NCBI GenBank assembly: GCA_036262095.1
Contig: DATAJQ010000037.1
Location: 1-17,130 of the forward strand
DNA length: 17,130 bases
Direction: 5' to 3'
Source: Terrimonas_A sp036262095
GTDB lineage: Bacteria > Bacteroidota > Bacteroidia > Chitinophagales > Chitinophagaceae
Shown here: piece by piece, positions 1 through 6,404 of the stretch
How the letters are laid out: the number at the start of each line of letters is the position of its first letter
Numbering within the stretch: position 1 is the first letter of the stretch
Notes under the pieces: generated by a model
The model's database searches: none
Told to the model about the DNA's origin: nothing
What the model saw: only the letters and a program-made list of their open reading frames with translations
Made by a program: the position numbers and the translations under genes

Positions 1-40
1 AGTTCCATCCGGCCAAATTAAAAAAATAAAAGATATTCGG

Positions 41-2149
41 ATGAAACTTTTCCCTGAATCGGCTTATTTACAACTGGAATTTGATAAAGTAAAATCCCTG
101 CTGGCCAACTATTGCCAGGCAGATCATGCCCGGCAAAAAGCGCTTGATCTAAGGATCCATACCCGCAAGGATTTTATCGATACCCAACTGAGGCAAAGCT
201 ATGAATACCACCAGCTTTTGCAAAACGGGATCTATTTTCCCAACGATTATATCCTGAACCTTGGCCGGGAGCTTAAACTCCTGGGCATCCCCGGTGCTGT
301 GCTGAATGGTGAAGAATTTATGGGCATCCGCAAACTGGCCGAAAGCATGGAGCGGATCTTCCGTTGGTTTGATGCAGAAAGAAAAAGCGCCTATTCGGCT
401 ATGGCCGGCGTGATCGCCAACACTTATTATGAAAAAGCGATCATCCAATTGATTGACGAAGTGCTGGACGATTCCGGCCAGGTAAAAGACAATGCCTCCG
501 AAGAACTGAAAAATATCCGGATCAGCCTTTACCGCAAACGGAATGAATTGCGCCGGGTATTTGACAAGATCGTAGCCAAACTGAACAAACAGGGATACCT
601 CGCAGAAATAGAGGAAAGCTTTATGAGCGGCCGGAGGGTGGTGGCCGTATTTGCTGAACAGAAAAGGACAGTAAAAGGCATTCTGCATGGTGAAAGCGAT
701 AGCCGGAAAACGGCTTTTGTGGAACCCGAAGAGACCATTGAGCTGAACAACCAGGTGCATGAGCTGGAGAATGATGAAAGAAAGGAAGTGTACCGCATTC
801 TCCGGCAGCTTACTTCCAGGCTTTCGGCACATGCTGCTTTATTGAATACCTATCATACCATCATCGGTGATTACGATTTTATCAGGGCCAAAGCAAAATT
901 GGCTGTTGATTATAAAGGTGAGTTTCCTGCTGTGGTTGATAAGGCGCATGTACATTTAGTGAATGCCTATCACCCTTTATTGTACCTGTATAATCAGCGC
1001 ACCAGCAAACCAACGATACCGGTAACCATCACATTGGATGATGCTCACCGCATTCTGGTGATCAGTGGTCCTAATGCAGGAGGCAAAACAGTAACGATGA
1101 AAACGGTCGGCCTTTTGCAGATGATGGTGCAAAGCGGTTTGCTGGTGCCCGTGCATCCATCTTCACAGTTCGGGATCTTCAAACAACTGATGATCCATAT
1201 CGGTGACACGCAGAGCCTGGAATTTGAACTGAGCACCTATAGCAGTCACCTGCTGCACATGAAATATTTTATGGAGAACGCCAATGGCAAAACCTTGTTC
1301 TTCATAGATGAACTGGGCAGCGGGAGTGACCCCAACCTTGGCGGTGCATTTGCCGAAGTGATCATGCAGGAGCTGGCAAGAAAACATGCTTTTGGCATTG
1401 TGACAACGCATTACCTGAACCTTAAAGTGATGGCAGGCAAAACGCCGGGCATTATTAATGGTGCTATGGCTTTTGATGAAAAGAACCTTCAACCACAATA
1501 CAAATTGCTTATCGGCAAGCCCGGCAGCTCCTATACATTTTCTATTGCTGAAAGGATCGGCCTGGATAAATCGCTGATCAGGAAAGCGCGTGAGTTGGTC
1601 GACGAAGATCAATTCCGCCTCGATAAACTGCTTAACCGCACTGAGCAGGACCTTCGCGACCTGGAGAAAAAAGAAAAAGAGCTGAACCAGTTGATGAAAG
1701 AAAATGAAAGACTGAAAAAGGAAATGCAGCAGGTGATGGATAAAGAAAAACATCGCCAGCAGGTGGAAATACTGAAAGAGCAAAACCGTGTTTCAGAAGA
1801 GCGGATCGCTTATCTCAAAGACATGGAGCGAAAACTGAAACAGATGCTGATCGAATGGCGTAAGGAAGAAAATAAGAACAAAGTGATCAAGCAAATGGAT
1901 GCCTTGCTCTTTAAAAAGGATGAAAAGAAAGTGGTGAGCAAAATGCAGAAAAAGATCGATTCAAAATTTGCGGAAGTAGGAGGAGAGATCAAAGTAGGCG
2001 ATAAAGTGAAAATGAAACGCAATCACCAGGTAGGGCAGGTAATGGAATTAAGAGGGAAAAAGGCAGTAGTTAAGATCGGCCTGTTGCCAATGCAGGTGGA
2101 TGTGGGAGACCTGGTGGTAGTGAAAGAAAAAATAATTGATGAGAAATAG
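41..2149 (+). CDS. mutS2: MutS2-like DNA-binding ATPase without Smr domain
   Basis: A 702-residue MutS2-family protein. MutS2 proteins are MutS-fold ATPases outside classical mismatch repair; characterised members suppress recombination or act on collided ribosomes. Visible here: an N-terminal core and clamp/lever region (about 1-320), Walker A GPNAGGKT at 343-350, Walker B with D423-E424 followed by the GSGSDP turn (426-431), an 'H-loop'-like TTHY near 456-460, a long charged coiled coil (about 520-630), and a small beta-rich KOW/SH3-like tail (about 650-700). Typical full-length MutS2 is roughly 770-800 residues and ends in an Smr nuclease domain; here the frame stops straight after the tail, and what follows is intergenic repeat, so there is no sign of a frameshifted remnant. 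The ATG at 41 fits the family N-terminus (PESAYLQLEFDKVKSLL). Only 40 bp upstream are in view, so its promoter cannot be judged. It converges on the thioesterase gene. Confidence 0.9.
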   Translation: MKLFPESAYLQLEFDKVKSLLANYCQADHARQKALDLRIHTRKDFIDTQLRQSYEYHQLLQNGIYFPNDYILNLGRELKLLGIPGAVLNGEEFMGIRKLAESMERIFRWFDAERKSAYSAMAGVIANTYYEKAIIQLIDEVLDDSGQVKDNASEELKNIRISLYRKRNELRRVFDKIVAKLNKQGYLAEIEESFMSGRRVVAVFAEQKRTVKGILHGESDSRKTAFVEPEETIELNNQVHELENDERKEVYRILRQLTSRLSAHAALLNTYHTIIGDYDFIRAKAKLAVDYKGEFPAVVDKAHVHLVNAYHPLLYLYNQRTSKPTIPVTITLDDAHRILVISGPNAGGKTVTMKTVGLLQMMVQSGLLVPVHPSSQFGIFKQLMIHIGDTQSLEFELSTYSSHLLHMKYFMENANGKTLFFIDELGSGSDPNLGGAFAEVIMQELARKHAFGIVTTHYLNLKVMAGKTPGIINGAMAFDEKNLQPQYKLLIGKPGSSYTFSIAERIGLDKSLIRKARELVDEDQFRLDKLLNRTEQDLRDLEKKEKELNQLMKENERLKKEMQQVMDKEKHRQQVEILKEQNRVSEERIAYLKDMERKLKQMLIEWRKEENKNKVIKQMDALLFKKDEKKVVSKMQKKIDSKFAEVGGEIKVGDKVKMKRNHQVGQVMELRGKKAVVKIGLLPMQVDVGDLVVVKEKIIDEK

Positions 2150-2157
2150 GGGGGAAG

Positions 2158-2239
2158 TCAAAAGTAAAAATTAAAAAATCCGCATCAAGGATAGTTATCG
2201 TCTAACGATCAGACAGGTTTTTTTAATTTTTACTTTTGA
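2158..2239. terminator. AT-rich long inverted repeat between convergent genes, likely bidirectional terminator
   Basis: Positions 2158-2178 are the exact reverse complement of 2219-2239 (21 bp), with a 40-nt loop that holds a 5-bp ATCGT/ACGAT hairpin (2197-2201/2205-2209). The arms are almost all A on one side and T on the other, so either transcription direction yields a hairpin ending in U-rich RNA. It sits between the mutS2-like stop at 2149 and the thioesterase stop at 2257, as expected of a shared terminator. The right side contains a short tandem duplication of a TTTTGA-like unit (about 2234-2246). The stem is weak in G/C, so termination is inferred from placement and shape. Confidence 0.6.
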
Positions 2240-2256
2240 TTTTTGACTTTTTAACC

Positions 2257-2772
2257 TTATTCTCCAAAAAACAGCGCTTTCAATTCTACTGCATCATCCG
2301 GCTTCATTTTTCCACCAAGTATCAGCCTGAGCTGCCTTCTGCGCAAAGCCCCATCAAACAGTCTTTTCTCATCATCAGTTTCTGCTACCAGGGAAGGAAC
2401 AGGGCGGGGGCGGTTCTGGTCGTCCAAAGCAACAAAAGTATAGTAGGCTTCATTGCTTTTGTATTTCTGCTGTTTTTTCAGGTCTTCACCCCATACTTTC
2501 ATGTGTACTTCCATGGAACTGGTAAAAGCCCGCGTAACTTTAGCCTGTATATGCACCACATTTCCCAGTTTGATCGGGTTTTCAAAAGAGATATTATCAA
2601 CAGAGGCAGTAACCACGGGAGCATTACAATGTTTTTGCGCAGCAAGGGCTGCAGCAATATCCATCCAGTACATCAGGCGGCCCCCCATCAGGTTCCCAAA
2701 CACATTGGTATCGTTGGGCAAAACAAGCTCCGTCATAATGGTCAGGCTTTCCGCCGCTTTCTTTTCAATCAT
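2257..2772 (-). CDS. Acyl-CoA thioesterase, hot-dog fold (YciA/BACH-like)
   Basis: A 171-residue hot-dog thioesterase that would hydrolyse acyl-CoA to free fatty acid and CoA in the cytoplasm. The family signature sits near the N-terminus: LPNDTN (18-23), FGNLMGGRLMYWMD (25-38) with the conserved GG and aspartate, then the central helix AALAAQKHC and the strand ASVDNISFENPI that follows it in acyl-CoA hydrolases. The C-terminus is charged and helical. The open frame runs upstream to 3027, but I choose the ATG at 2770-2772: the family alignment begins there, the upstream extension overlaps the divergent proline dehydrogenase gene and has no hot-dog features, and a good -7 box lies 15 bp upstream. 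Hot-dog enzymes of this group form hexamers or dimers; substrate chain length cannot be read from sequence. Confidence 0.88.
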   Translation of the reverse strand: MIEKKAAESLTIMTELVLPNDTNVFGNLMGGRLMYWMDIAAALAAQKHCNAPVVTASVDNISFENPIKLGNVVHIQAKVTRAFTSSMEVHMKVWGEDLKKQQKYKSNEAYYTFVALDDQNRPRPVPSLVAETDDEKRLFDGALRRRQLRLILGGKMKPDDAVELKALFFGE

Positions 2773-2787
2773 TGGTAAAAATTTGCG

Positions 2788-2795
2788 CAAAGATA
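2788..2795 (-). promoter_or_regulatory. Bacteroidota -7 box for the thioesterase gene
   Basis: The reverse strand reads TATCTTTG, an exact match to the TAnnTTTG -7 element of Bacteroidota primary sigma promoters, placed 15 bp before the chosen ATG. No clear TTG-type -33 element is seen at the usual spacing. The match supports the short start at 2772 over the long upstream frame. Confidence 0.5.
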
Positions 2796-2811
2796 ATAAA
2801 CTGCAAACCGC

Positions 2812-2819
2812 TATTTTTG
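2812..2819 (+). promoter_or_regulatory. Bacteroidota -7 box for proline dehydrogenase
   Basis: TATTTTTG fits TAnnTTTG and lies 17 bp upstream of the ATG at 2837. It is only about 16 bp from the opposing box for the thioesterase gene, so the two promoters share one 64-bp gap and their polymerase footprints would overlap. No convincing -33 element is visible. Confidence 0.45.
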
Positions 2820-2836
2820 CCCCACATAAATAATAT

Positions 2837-4066
2837 ATGGAGCCCCACCCCTTAATTTCTTTTGATAATACAGAGTTTGCTTTTGAATACAAGCAGGATA
2901 AACAGTTAAAAAAAGCCCGCTTTCTTTTCAGTTGTATGGGAATGCCCTGGCTGGTAAAGCTGGGCACAAGATTTACTCCCTGGGCGGTAAAATCCGGCCT
3001 GCCGGTAAAGGGACTGATCCGGAGCACTATTTTTGAGCAGTTTGTGGGTGGTGAAACCCTGGAGCAGACTGCTGTGGTGGCAAAAAAGCTGTCTGATTAT
3101 CATGTTCAGGTAATACTGGATTATGGAGTTGAAGGTGGTGACGACGGCGAGCAGGGGTTTGATCATGCCACTGAAGAATTTATCCGGGTGATCAATTATG
3201 CAGCCACGCAGCCGAATATCCCTTTCATGAGCATCAAGGTCACCGGTTTTGCACGGTTTGCTTTACTGGAAAAGCTGGATGAATTGATGCATCAGCAAGA
3301 AGGTACACTAATGAAACGTTATCTCCAGGCGGTCGATTCATTGCCGCCGGATGAAAAAGAAGAATGGCATCGTGTCCGTCATAGAATGATGCAGATCTGT
3401 GAAACTGCAGCGCAAAAAAAGATAGGCGTGCTGGTGGATGCAGAAGAGACCTGGATTCAGGACCCTGTTGATGCACTGACCATACTGGTAATGGACCTGC
3501 TCAACAAAGAAAGGGTAGTAGTGTATAATACAGTTCAATTGTACCGGCATGACCGGCTGCAATTCCTGAAAGATTCTTATGATGCTGCAAGAGAAAGAAA
3601 ATTCATCCTGGGTGCGAAGATCGTGAGAGGCGCATATATGGAAAAAGAAAGAAAAAGGGCTGAAGAAAAACAATATCCATCACCTATCCAGCCTGATAAG
3701 GAAAGCACCGACAGGGATTATAATACAGCCATTCGTTTTTGCATTGATCATATTGATCGCATCGGACTTATCGTGGCTTCACATAATGAACAAAGCAACC
3801 TGCTGACGGCAGACTTGCTGCAGCAAAAAGGATTACCATTCAATCACCCGCATATTCACTTCAGTCAGTTGTATGGAATGAGCGACAATATCACTTTTAA
3901 CCTCGCACATGCAGGTTGCAGTGTAAGCAAGTATCTTCCATTTGGCCCTATTGAAGATGTGATTCCTTATCTCATGAGAAGAGCACAGGAAAACACTTCA
4001 GTGAAAGGACAAACAGGAAGAGAACTGGCGCTTATTAAAAAAGAATTAAAGAGAAGAAGCGTATAA
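2837..4066 (+). CDS. Proline dehydrogenase (monofunctional, FAD-dependent)
   Basis: A 409-residue proline dehydrogenase that oxidises L-proline to 1-pyrroline-5-carboxylate and passes electrons through FAD to the quinone pool; it is usually membrane-associated. It has the ProDH TIM-barrel pattern: ILDYGVEG (93-100), the SIKVTGFAR strand (132-140), LVDAEETW (199-206), QLYRHDR (234-240), KIVRGAYMEKER (261-272), the FAD-binding VASHNEQ segment (313-319), and the C-terminal RRAQEN (381-386), whose paired arginines bind the proline carboxylate in characterised ProDH enzymes. The length fits a stand-alone enzyme rather than bifunctional PutA; the partner P5C dehydrogenase is not in this window. The ATG at 2837 is preceded by a -7 box and starts the family N-terminal region. 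No terminator is obvious before the sigma gene. Confidence 0.93.
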   Translation: MEPHPLISFDNTEFAFEYKQDKQLKKARFLFSCMGMPWLVKLGTRFTPWAVKSGLPVKGLIRSTIFEQFVGGETLEQTAVVAKKLSDYHVQVILDYGVEGGDDGEQGFDHATEEFIRVINYAATQPNIPFMSIKVTGFARFALLEKLDELMHQQEGTLMKRYLQAVDSLPPDEKEEWHRVRHRMMQICETAAQKKIGVLVDAEETWIQDPVDALTILVMDLLNKERVVVYNTVQLYRHDRLQFLKDSYDAARERKFILGAKIVRGAYMEKERKRAEEKQYPSPIQPDKESTDRDYNTAIRFCIDHIDRIGLIVASHNEQSNLLTADLLQQKGLPFNHPHIHFSQLYGMSDNITFNLAHAGCSVSKYLPFGPIEDVIPYLMRRAQENTSVKGQTGRELALIKKELKRRSV

Positions 4067-4099
4067 TTACAATCGGTTACGGCACTTCAGCAACAAACT

Positions 4100-4191
4100 T
4101 TCAATAGTGATTTGTTACACGTAGTTTTTTTCAACGGGTAAAGAAAATATTTTTTTTAAAAAAAAGTTATAATATTGTTATCACTATTGAA
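4100..4191. repeat. 12-bp inverted repeat bracketing the sigma-factor leader
   Basis: Positions 4100-4111 (TTCAATAGTGAT) are the exact reverse complement of 4180-4191 (ATCACTATTGAA), separated by 68 bp. The right copy ends 6 bp before the sigma start codon. Between the arms is a T8A8 palindrome (4150-4165) and a -7-like TAATATTG (4170-4177, one mismatch to TAnnTTTG). The layout suggests a paired operator around the promoter or a closing stem in the leader RNA; which of these is unresolved. Confidence 0.5.
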
Positions 4192-4197
4192 TGAGGA

Positions 4198-4791
4198 TTG
4201 CCACAGACTGCTACGATAGAACAACTGCAACAACGAATTGCTTTGTATGAAGATATGAAAGCATACAAAGAGCTTTACTACCAGTTATTCGATGGCCTCC
4301 ATCGTTTTTCCTATTCTATGGTCCGCTCCAAAGAAGTAGCCGAAGAAATTGTTTCCGATGTATTTATCAAACTATGGCAGATACGCGCGCGGCTTGGAGA
4401 AATAGGTAATCTGAAAGTATACGTGTATACCATTACCAAAAACTTTTCGCTTAATTATCTTCAGCGCACCTACAAGAATGCACCGGTCAGTATTGAAGAA
4501 GTGGAAGTGGAACCGATCATTGAAATGCGCAATCCAGAAGAATTATTTATTTCGGCAGAGATCATGCAAACGATCCGCCAGGCCATTTTGCAATTGCCGC
4601 CGCAATGCAGGCTGGTATTTCAGCTGGTAAAAGAAGACGGATTAAAGTATAAAGAAGCGGCTGAAGTGTTGAATATTTCTGCGCTTACGGTCCGCAATCA
4701 ATTGGCAATCGCCATCCGCAAACTGGGCGAAACGTTGCCGGCTCCTGTACAAAAATTAATTCCCGCTACTAAATTATTTTCGGCTTCATAG
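4198..4791 (+). CDS. ECF-type RNA polymerase sigma factor (FecI-like)
   Basis: A 197-residue ECF sigma factor, predicted to direct RNA polymerase to the adjacent SusC/SusD operon when freed from its anti-sigma partner. Sigma region 2 spans about 24-90, with FSYSMVRSKEVAEEIVSDVFIKLW in the -10-recognition part, and region 4 about 122-178, with the helix-turn-helix YKEAAEVLNISALTVRNQL (151-169). Both domains are complete. The start is uncertain. TTG at 4198 is the only in-frame start upstream, because TGA at 4192 closes the frame, and it yields a normal N-terminus; ATG at 4255 would remove 19 residues but keep region 2. A nearby ATG at 4191 is out of frame. The next gene is its FecR-like anti-sigma factor, but 290 bp away, an unusually wide gap for this pair. 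Confidence 0.9.
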   Translation: MPQTATIEQLQQRIALYEDMKAYKELYYQLFDGLHRFSYSMVRSKEVAEEIVSDVFIKLWQIRARLGEIGNLKVYVYTITKNFSLNYLQRTYKNAPVSIEEVEVEPIIEMRNPEELFISAEIMQTIRQAILQLPPQCRLVFQLVKEDGLKYKEAAEVLNISALTVRNQLAIAIRKLGETLPAPVQKLIPATKLFSAS

Positions 4792-4796
4792 GCTCA

Positions 4797-4845
4797 CCAG
4801 GGTTTCTCACAGAAACCTGTTGATCCTATCAACGTTAATCCCTGG
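4797..4845 (+). other. Potential three-way-junction RNA after the sigma gene
   Basis: Starting 6 nt after the sigma stop, CCAGGG (4797-4802) pairs with CCCTGG (4840-4845) and encloses two short perfect hairpins: TTTCT/AGAAA (4803-4807/4811-4815, loop CAC) and GTTGAT/ATCAAC (4819-4824/4828-4833, loop CCT). The first hairpin can alternatively lengthen to 7 bp (4801-4807/4811-4817) at the expense of the outer stem, so two mutually exclusive folds exist. The pairing is read directly; any function is inference. Confidence 0.4.
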
Positions 4846-4847
4846 AT

Positions 4848-4916
4848 TTTCTTTGTGGTCTTTGTCGTCTTCGTGGGATAATAATTCCCACGAAGACGAC
4901 AAAGACCACAAAGAAA
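4848..4916. repeat. Perfect 31-bp-stem palindrome (REP-like hairpin) between sigma and anti-sigma genes
   Basis: Positions 4848-4878 are the exact reverse complement of 4886-4916, leaving a 7-nt loop (4879-4885). The arms are built from iterated TTTGT/CTTCGTGG-type words. No T-run follows directly (the first one starts about 9 nt later at 4925), so it is not a standard intrinsic terminator. A partial relative of one arm (TTCGTGTCTTT) recurs at 5050-5060. From general memory, words of this CTTTGTGG/CTTCGTGG kind are scattered between genes in Bacteroidota genomes, so a dispersed palindromic element is the likeliest reading; copy number cannot be checked here. Confidence 0.7.
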
Positions 4917-5052
4917 GGAACGTGATTTTCTTTTTTGCAGGAATAGTCCCATTTTAACTGGCTTATTTATAATTAGTTATGACTTGTTCGTGGGCGACCT
5001 CTCCATTTGTTAAAATTTTTTGCTTTTGCTTAGTACATCCGGTCTGTTCTTC

Positions 5053-5075
5053 GTGTCTTTAGTGATTACAGACAC
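5053..5075 (+). promoter_or_regulatory. Small hairpin just upstream of the anti-sigma start
   Basis: GTGTCT (5053-5058) pairs with AGACAC (5070-5075) across an 11-nt loop, ending 6 nt before the ATG at 5082. It occupies the position where ribosome binding would occur, so it could tune anti-sigma translation. The stem is short and could arise by chance. The left arm overlaps the partial copy of the upstream palindrome words. Confidence 0.3.
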
Positions 5076-5081
5076 CAACTT

Positions 5082-6206
5082 ATGACGGAAGAAAGATTTT
5101 GGTTATTGTTCAGCGCCAGGCTTTCCGGTGAAGCCACACCGGAGGAACTTGCTGAACTGGAAGTTTTTTTACAGGAAAATCCTGATGCCCACCTGCGTAC
5201 AGGAATGATTGAAAATATCTGGTCTGTTAATCCTCCACTTTCTGAAGACTACAAGGAAGCTGCTTTCAACAAGCATCTGCAAAGGATGAGCAATCATTTT
5301 TCAGAACCGGTATTGCAATATGAATCGGAAGAAGCGCCTGAAGAGCCGGTGATAGAGAAAAAAACACGCAGGGCCGTTTATCGTGTCATAGGTTGGGTTT
5401 CGGCAGTAGCAGCCGCCTGCGTACTGGGGTGGTATGCGTATTGCTATTTCCCATTTGCAGATGAGGGTGCCAACATTGCCCAGGCCCAGAATACAGTCAG
5501 CACAAAAAAAGGTTCCAAGTCCAAAATACAATTGCCCGATGGAACACAGGTTTGGTTGAATGCAGACAGCAAGATCACCTATAATGAGAACTTCCAGGAT
5601 AAATTACGGGAAGTGCAATTATCTGGTGAGGCATTCTTCGATGTGGTTCGTGATGAGAGCCGTCCCTTCATCATACACACCAATGTGATAGATGTAAAAG
5701 TGCTGGGCACAGCTTTCAATGTGCGGTCTTATGCTGATGAAAAAAACACAGAGACCTCGCTGATCCGCGGCTCAGTGGAGATCACTTTGCGGAATAACCC
5801 TGATAAGAAGATCATTCTCAAACCCAATGATAAACTGATCGTGGATAATATGGAAGCCAAAGCAGAAACGGCTTCGGCAGATGTTGTGCCTGACAAGCAA
5901 AGAAGTAACAGGCCTTCCCTGCTCACATTGAGGAAGGTAAGTTTTAAGGATACTGAGAGCGGTGCCCTTGAAACCTTATGGGTCAAAAACAAGCTGGCTT
6001 TCGATGCAGAAGCAATGGAAGATATAGCATTGAAGATAGAACGCTGGTATGATGTAAAAGTGATCATGCCCGATGGCCGTATCCGGAAAACAGAATACAG
6101 CGGCATATTTGAAAATGAGAACCTGGAGCAGCTAATGGAAGCATTACAATTGACAGGAAATTTCCACTACAGGATAAATAAGAAAGAAGTAACGATCTGG
6201 CCTTAA
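5082..6206 (+). CDS. FecR-like anti-sigma factor, inner-membrane
   Basis: A 374-residue single-pass membrane regulator that would hold the upstream ECF sigma factor inactive until the SusC transporter signals substrate. Order: cytoplasmic anti-sigma segment (about 1-90, beginning FWLLFSARLSGEATPEELAEL), one membrane helix (about 99-124) preceded by a KKTRR positive cluster, periplasmic FecR domain (about 138-238; includes LPDGTQVWLNADSKITY, LSGEAFFDV and VLGTAFNVRSY), and a C-terminal DUF4974/STN-like domain (about 299-372; FENENLEQLMEALQLTG) that in this family contacts the transporter's STN domain. Length and architecture are normal. The start ATG fits the family N-terminus. It lies between the sigma gene and the susC-like gene, the classic order for trans-envelope signalling in Bacteroidota. 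Confidence 0.93.
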   Translation: MTEERFWLLFSARLSGEATPEELAELEVFLQENPDAHLRTGMIENIWSVNPPLSEDYKEAAFNKHLQRMSNHFSEPVLQYESEEAPEEPVIEKKTRRAVYRVIGWVSAVAAACVLGWYAYCYFPFADEGANIAQAQNTVSTKKGSKSKIQLPDGTQVWLNADSKITYNENFQDKLREVQLSGEAFFDVVRDESRPFIIHTNVIDVKVLGTAFNVRSYADEKNTETSLIRGSVEITLRNNPDKKIILKPNDKLIVDNMEAKAETASADVVPDKQRSNRPSLLTLRKVSFKDTESGALETLWVKNKLAFDAEAMEDIALKIERWYDVKVIMPDGRIRKTEYSGIFENENLEQLMEALQLTGNFHYRINKKEVTIWP

Positions 6207-6312
6207 CACATCGTGAACCTTTGATCTTTTTGTTTGAACTGCTAACAACGATTGCTCATCTAAAAAAAACTGCACATATGGTTAAAAACACATGACTCCC
6301 CTTTAAATAAAG

Positions 6313-6375
6313 AACGGAGAATGTTTGCGGCATTCCCCGTTTGAAAGACAGCTAGTTTGCTCAGGCTTGAGCAAA
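6313..6375 (+). promoter_or_regulatory. Two hairpins in the susC leader
   Basis: Within the 198-bp gap before susC, 6313-6323 pairs with 6331-6341 (11 bp with one A-C mismatch at 6318/6336, 7-nt loop), and 6356-6363 (TTTGCTCA) pairs perfectly with 6368-6375 (TGAGCAAA) around a GGCT loop. Neither is followed by a good T-run. They may stabilise or attenuate the abundant operon mRNA. The promoter recognised by the local ECF sigma factor should also lie in 6207-6400, but I cannot name its boxes. Confidence 0.4.
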
Positions 6376-6404
6376 AATTCTATCATTAAATTCAAAACTA
6401 AGGT

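Noticed and set aside
149..832. Long reverse-strand open frame inside the mutS2-like gene
   Set aside because: It lies wholly antisense to a well-supported conserved gene, and its translation has no recognisable domain or low-complexity logic of a real protein.
2150..2256. Frameshifted Smr domain after the mutS2-like stop
   Set aside because: The 107 bp hold only the AT-rich inverted repeat and are too short for an Smr domain; the opposite gene begins straight after.
2773..3027. N-terminal extension of the thioesterase to a 256-residue protein
   Set aside because: It overlaps the proline dehydrogenase gene on the other strand, has no hot-dog features, and a -7 box fits the shorter ATG at 2772.
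4848..4916. Long palindrome as an insertion-sequence end or integrated MITE with target duplication
   Set aside because: Only a 3-bp GGA flanks both sides loosely, there is no transposase and the two arms form one hairpin; a REP-like or regulatory palindrome is the safer reading.
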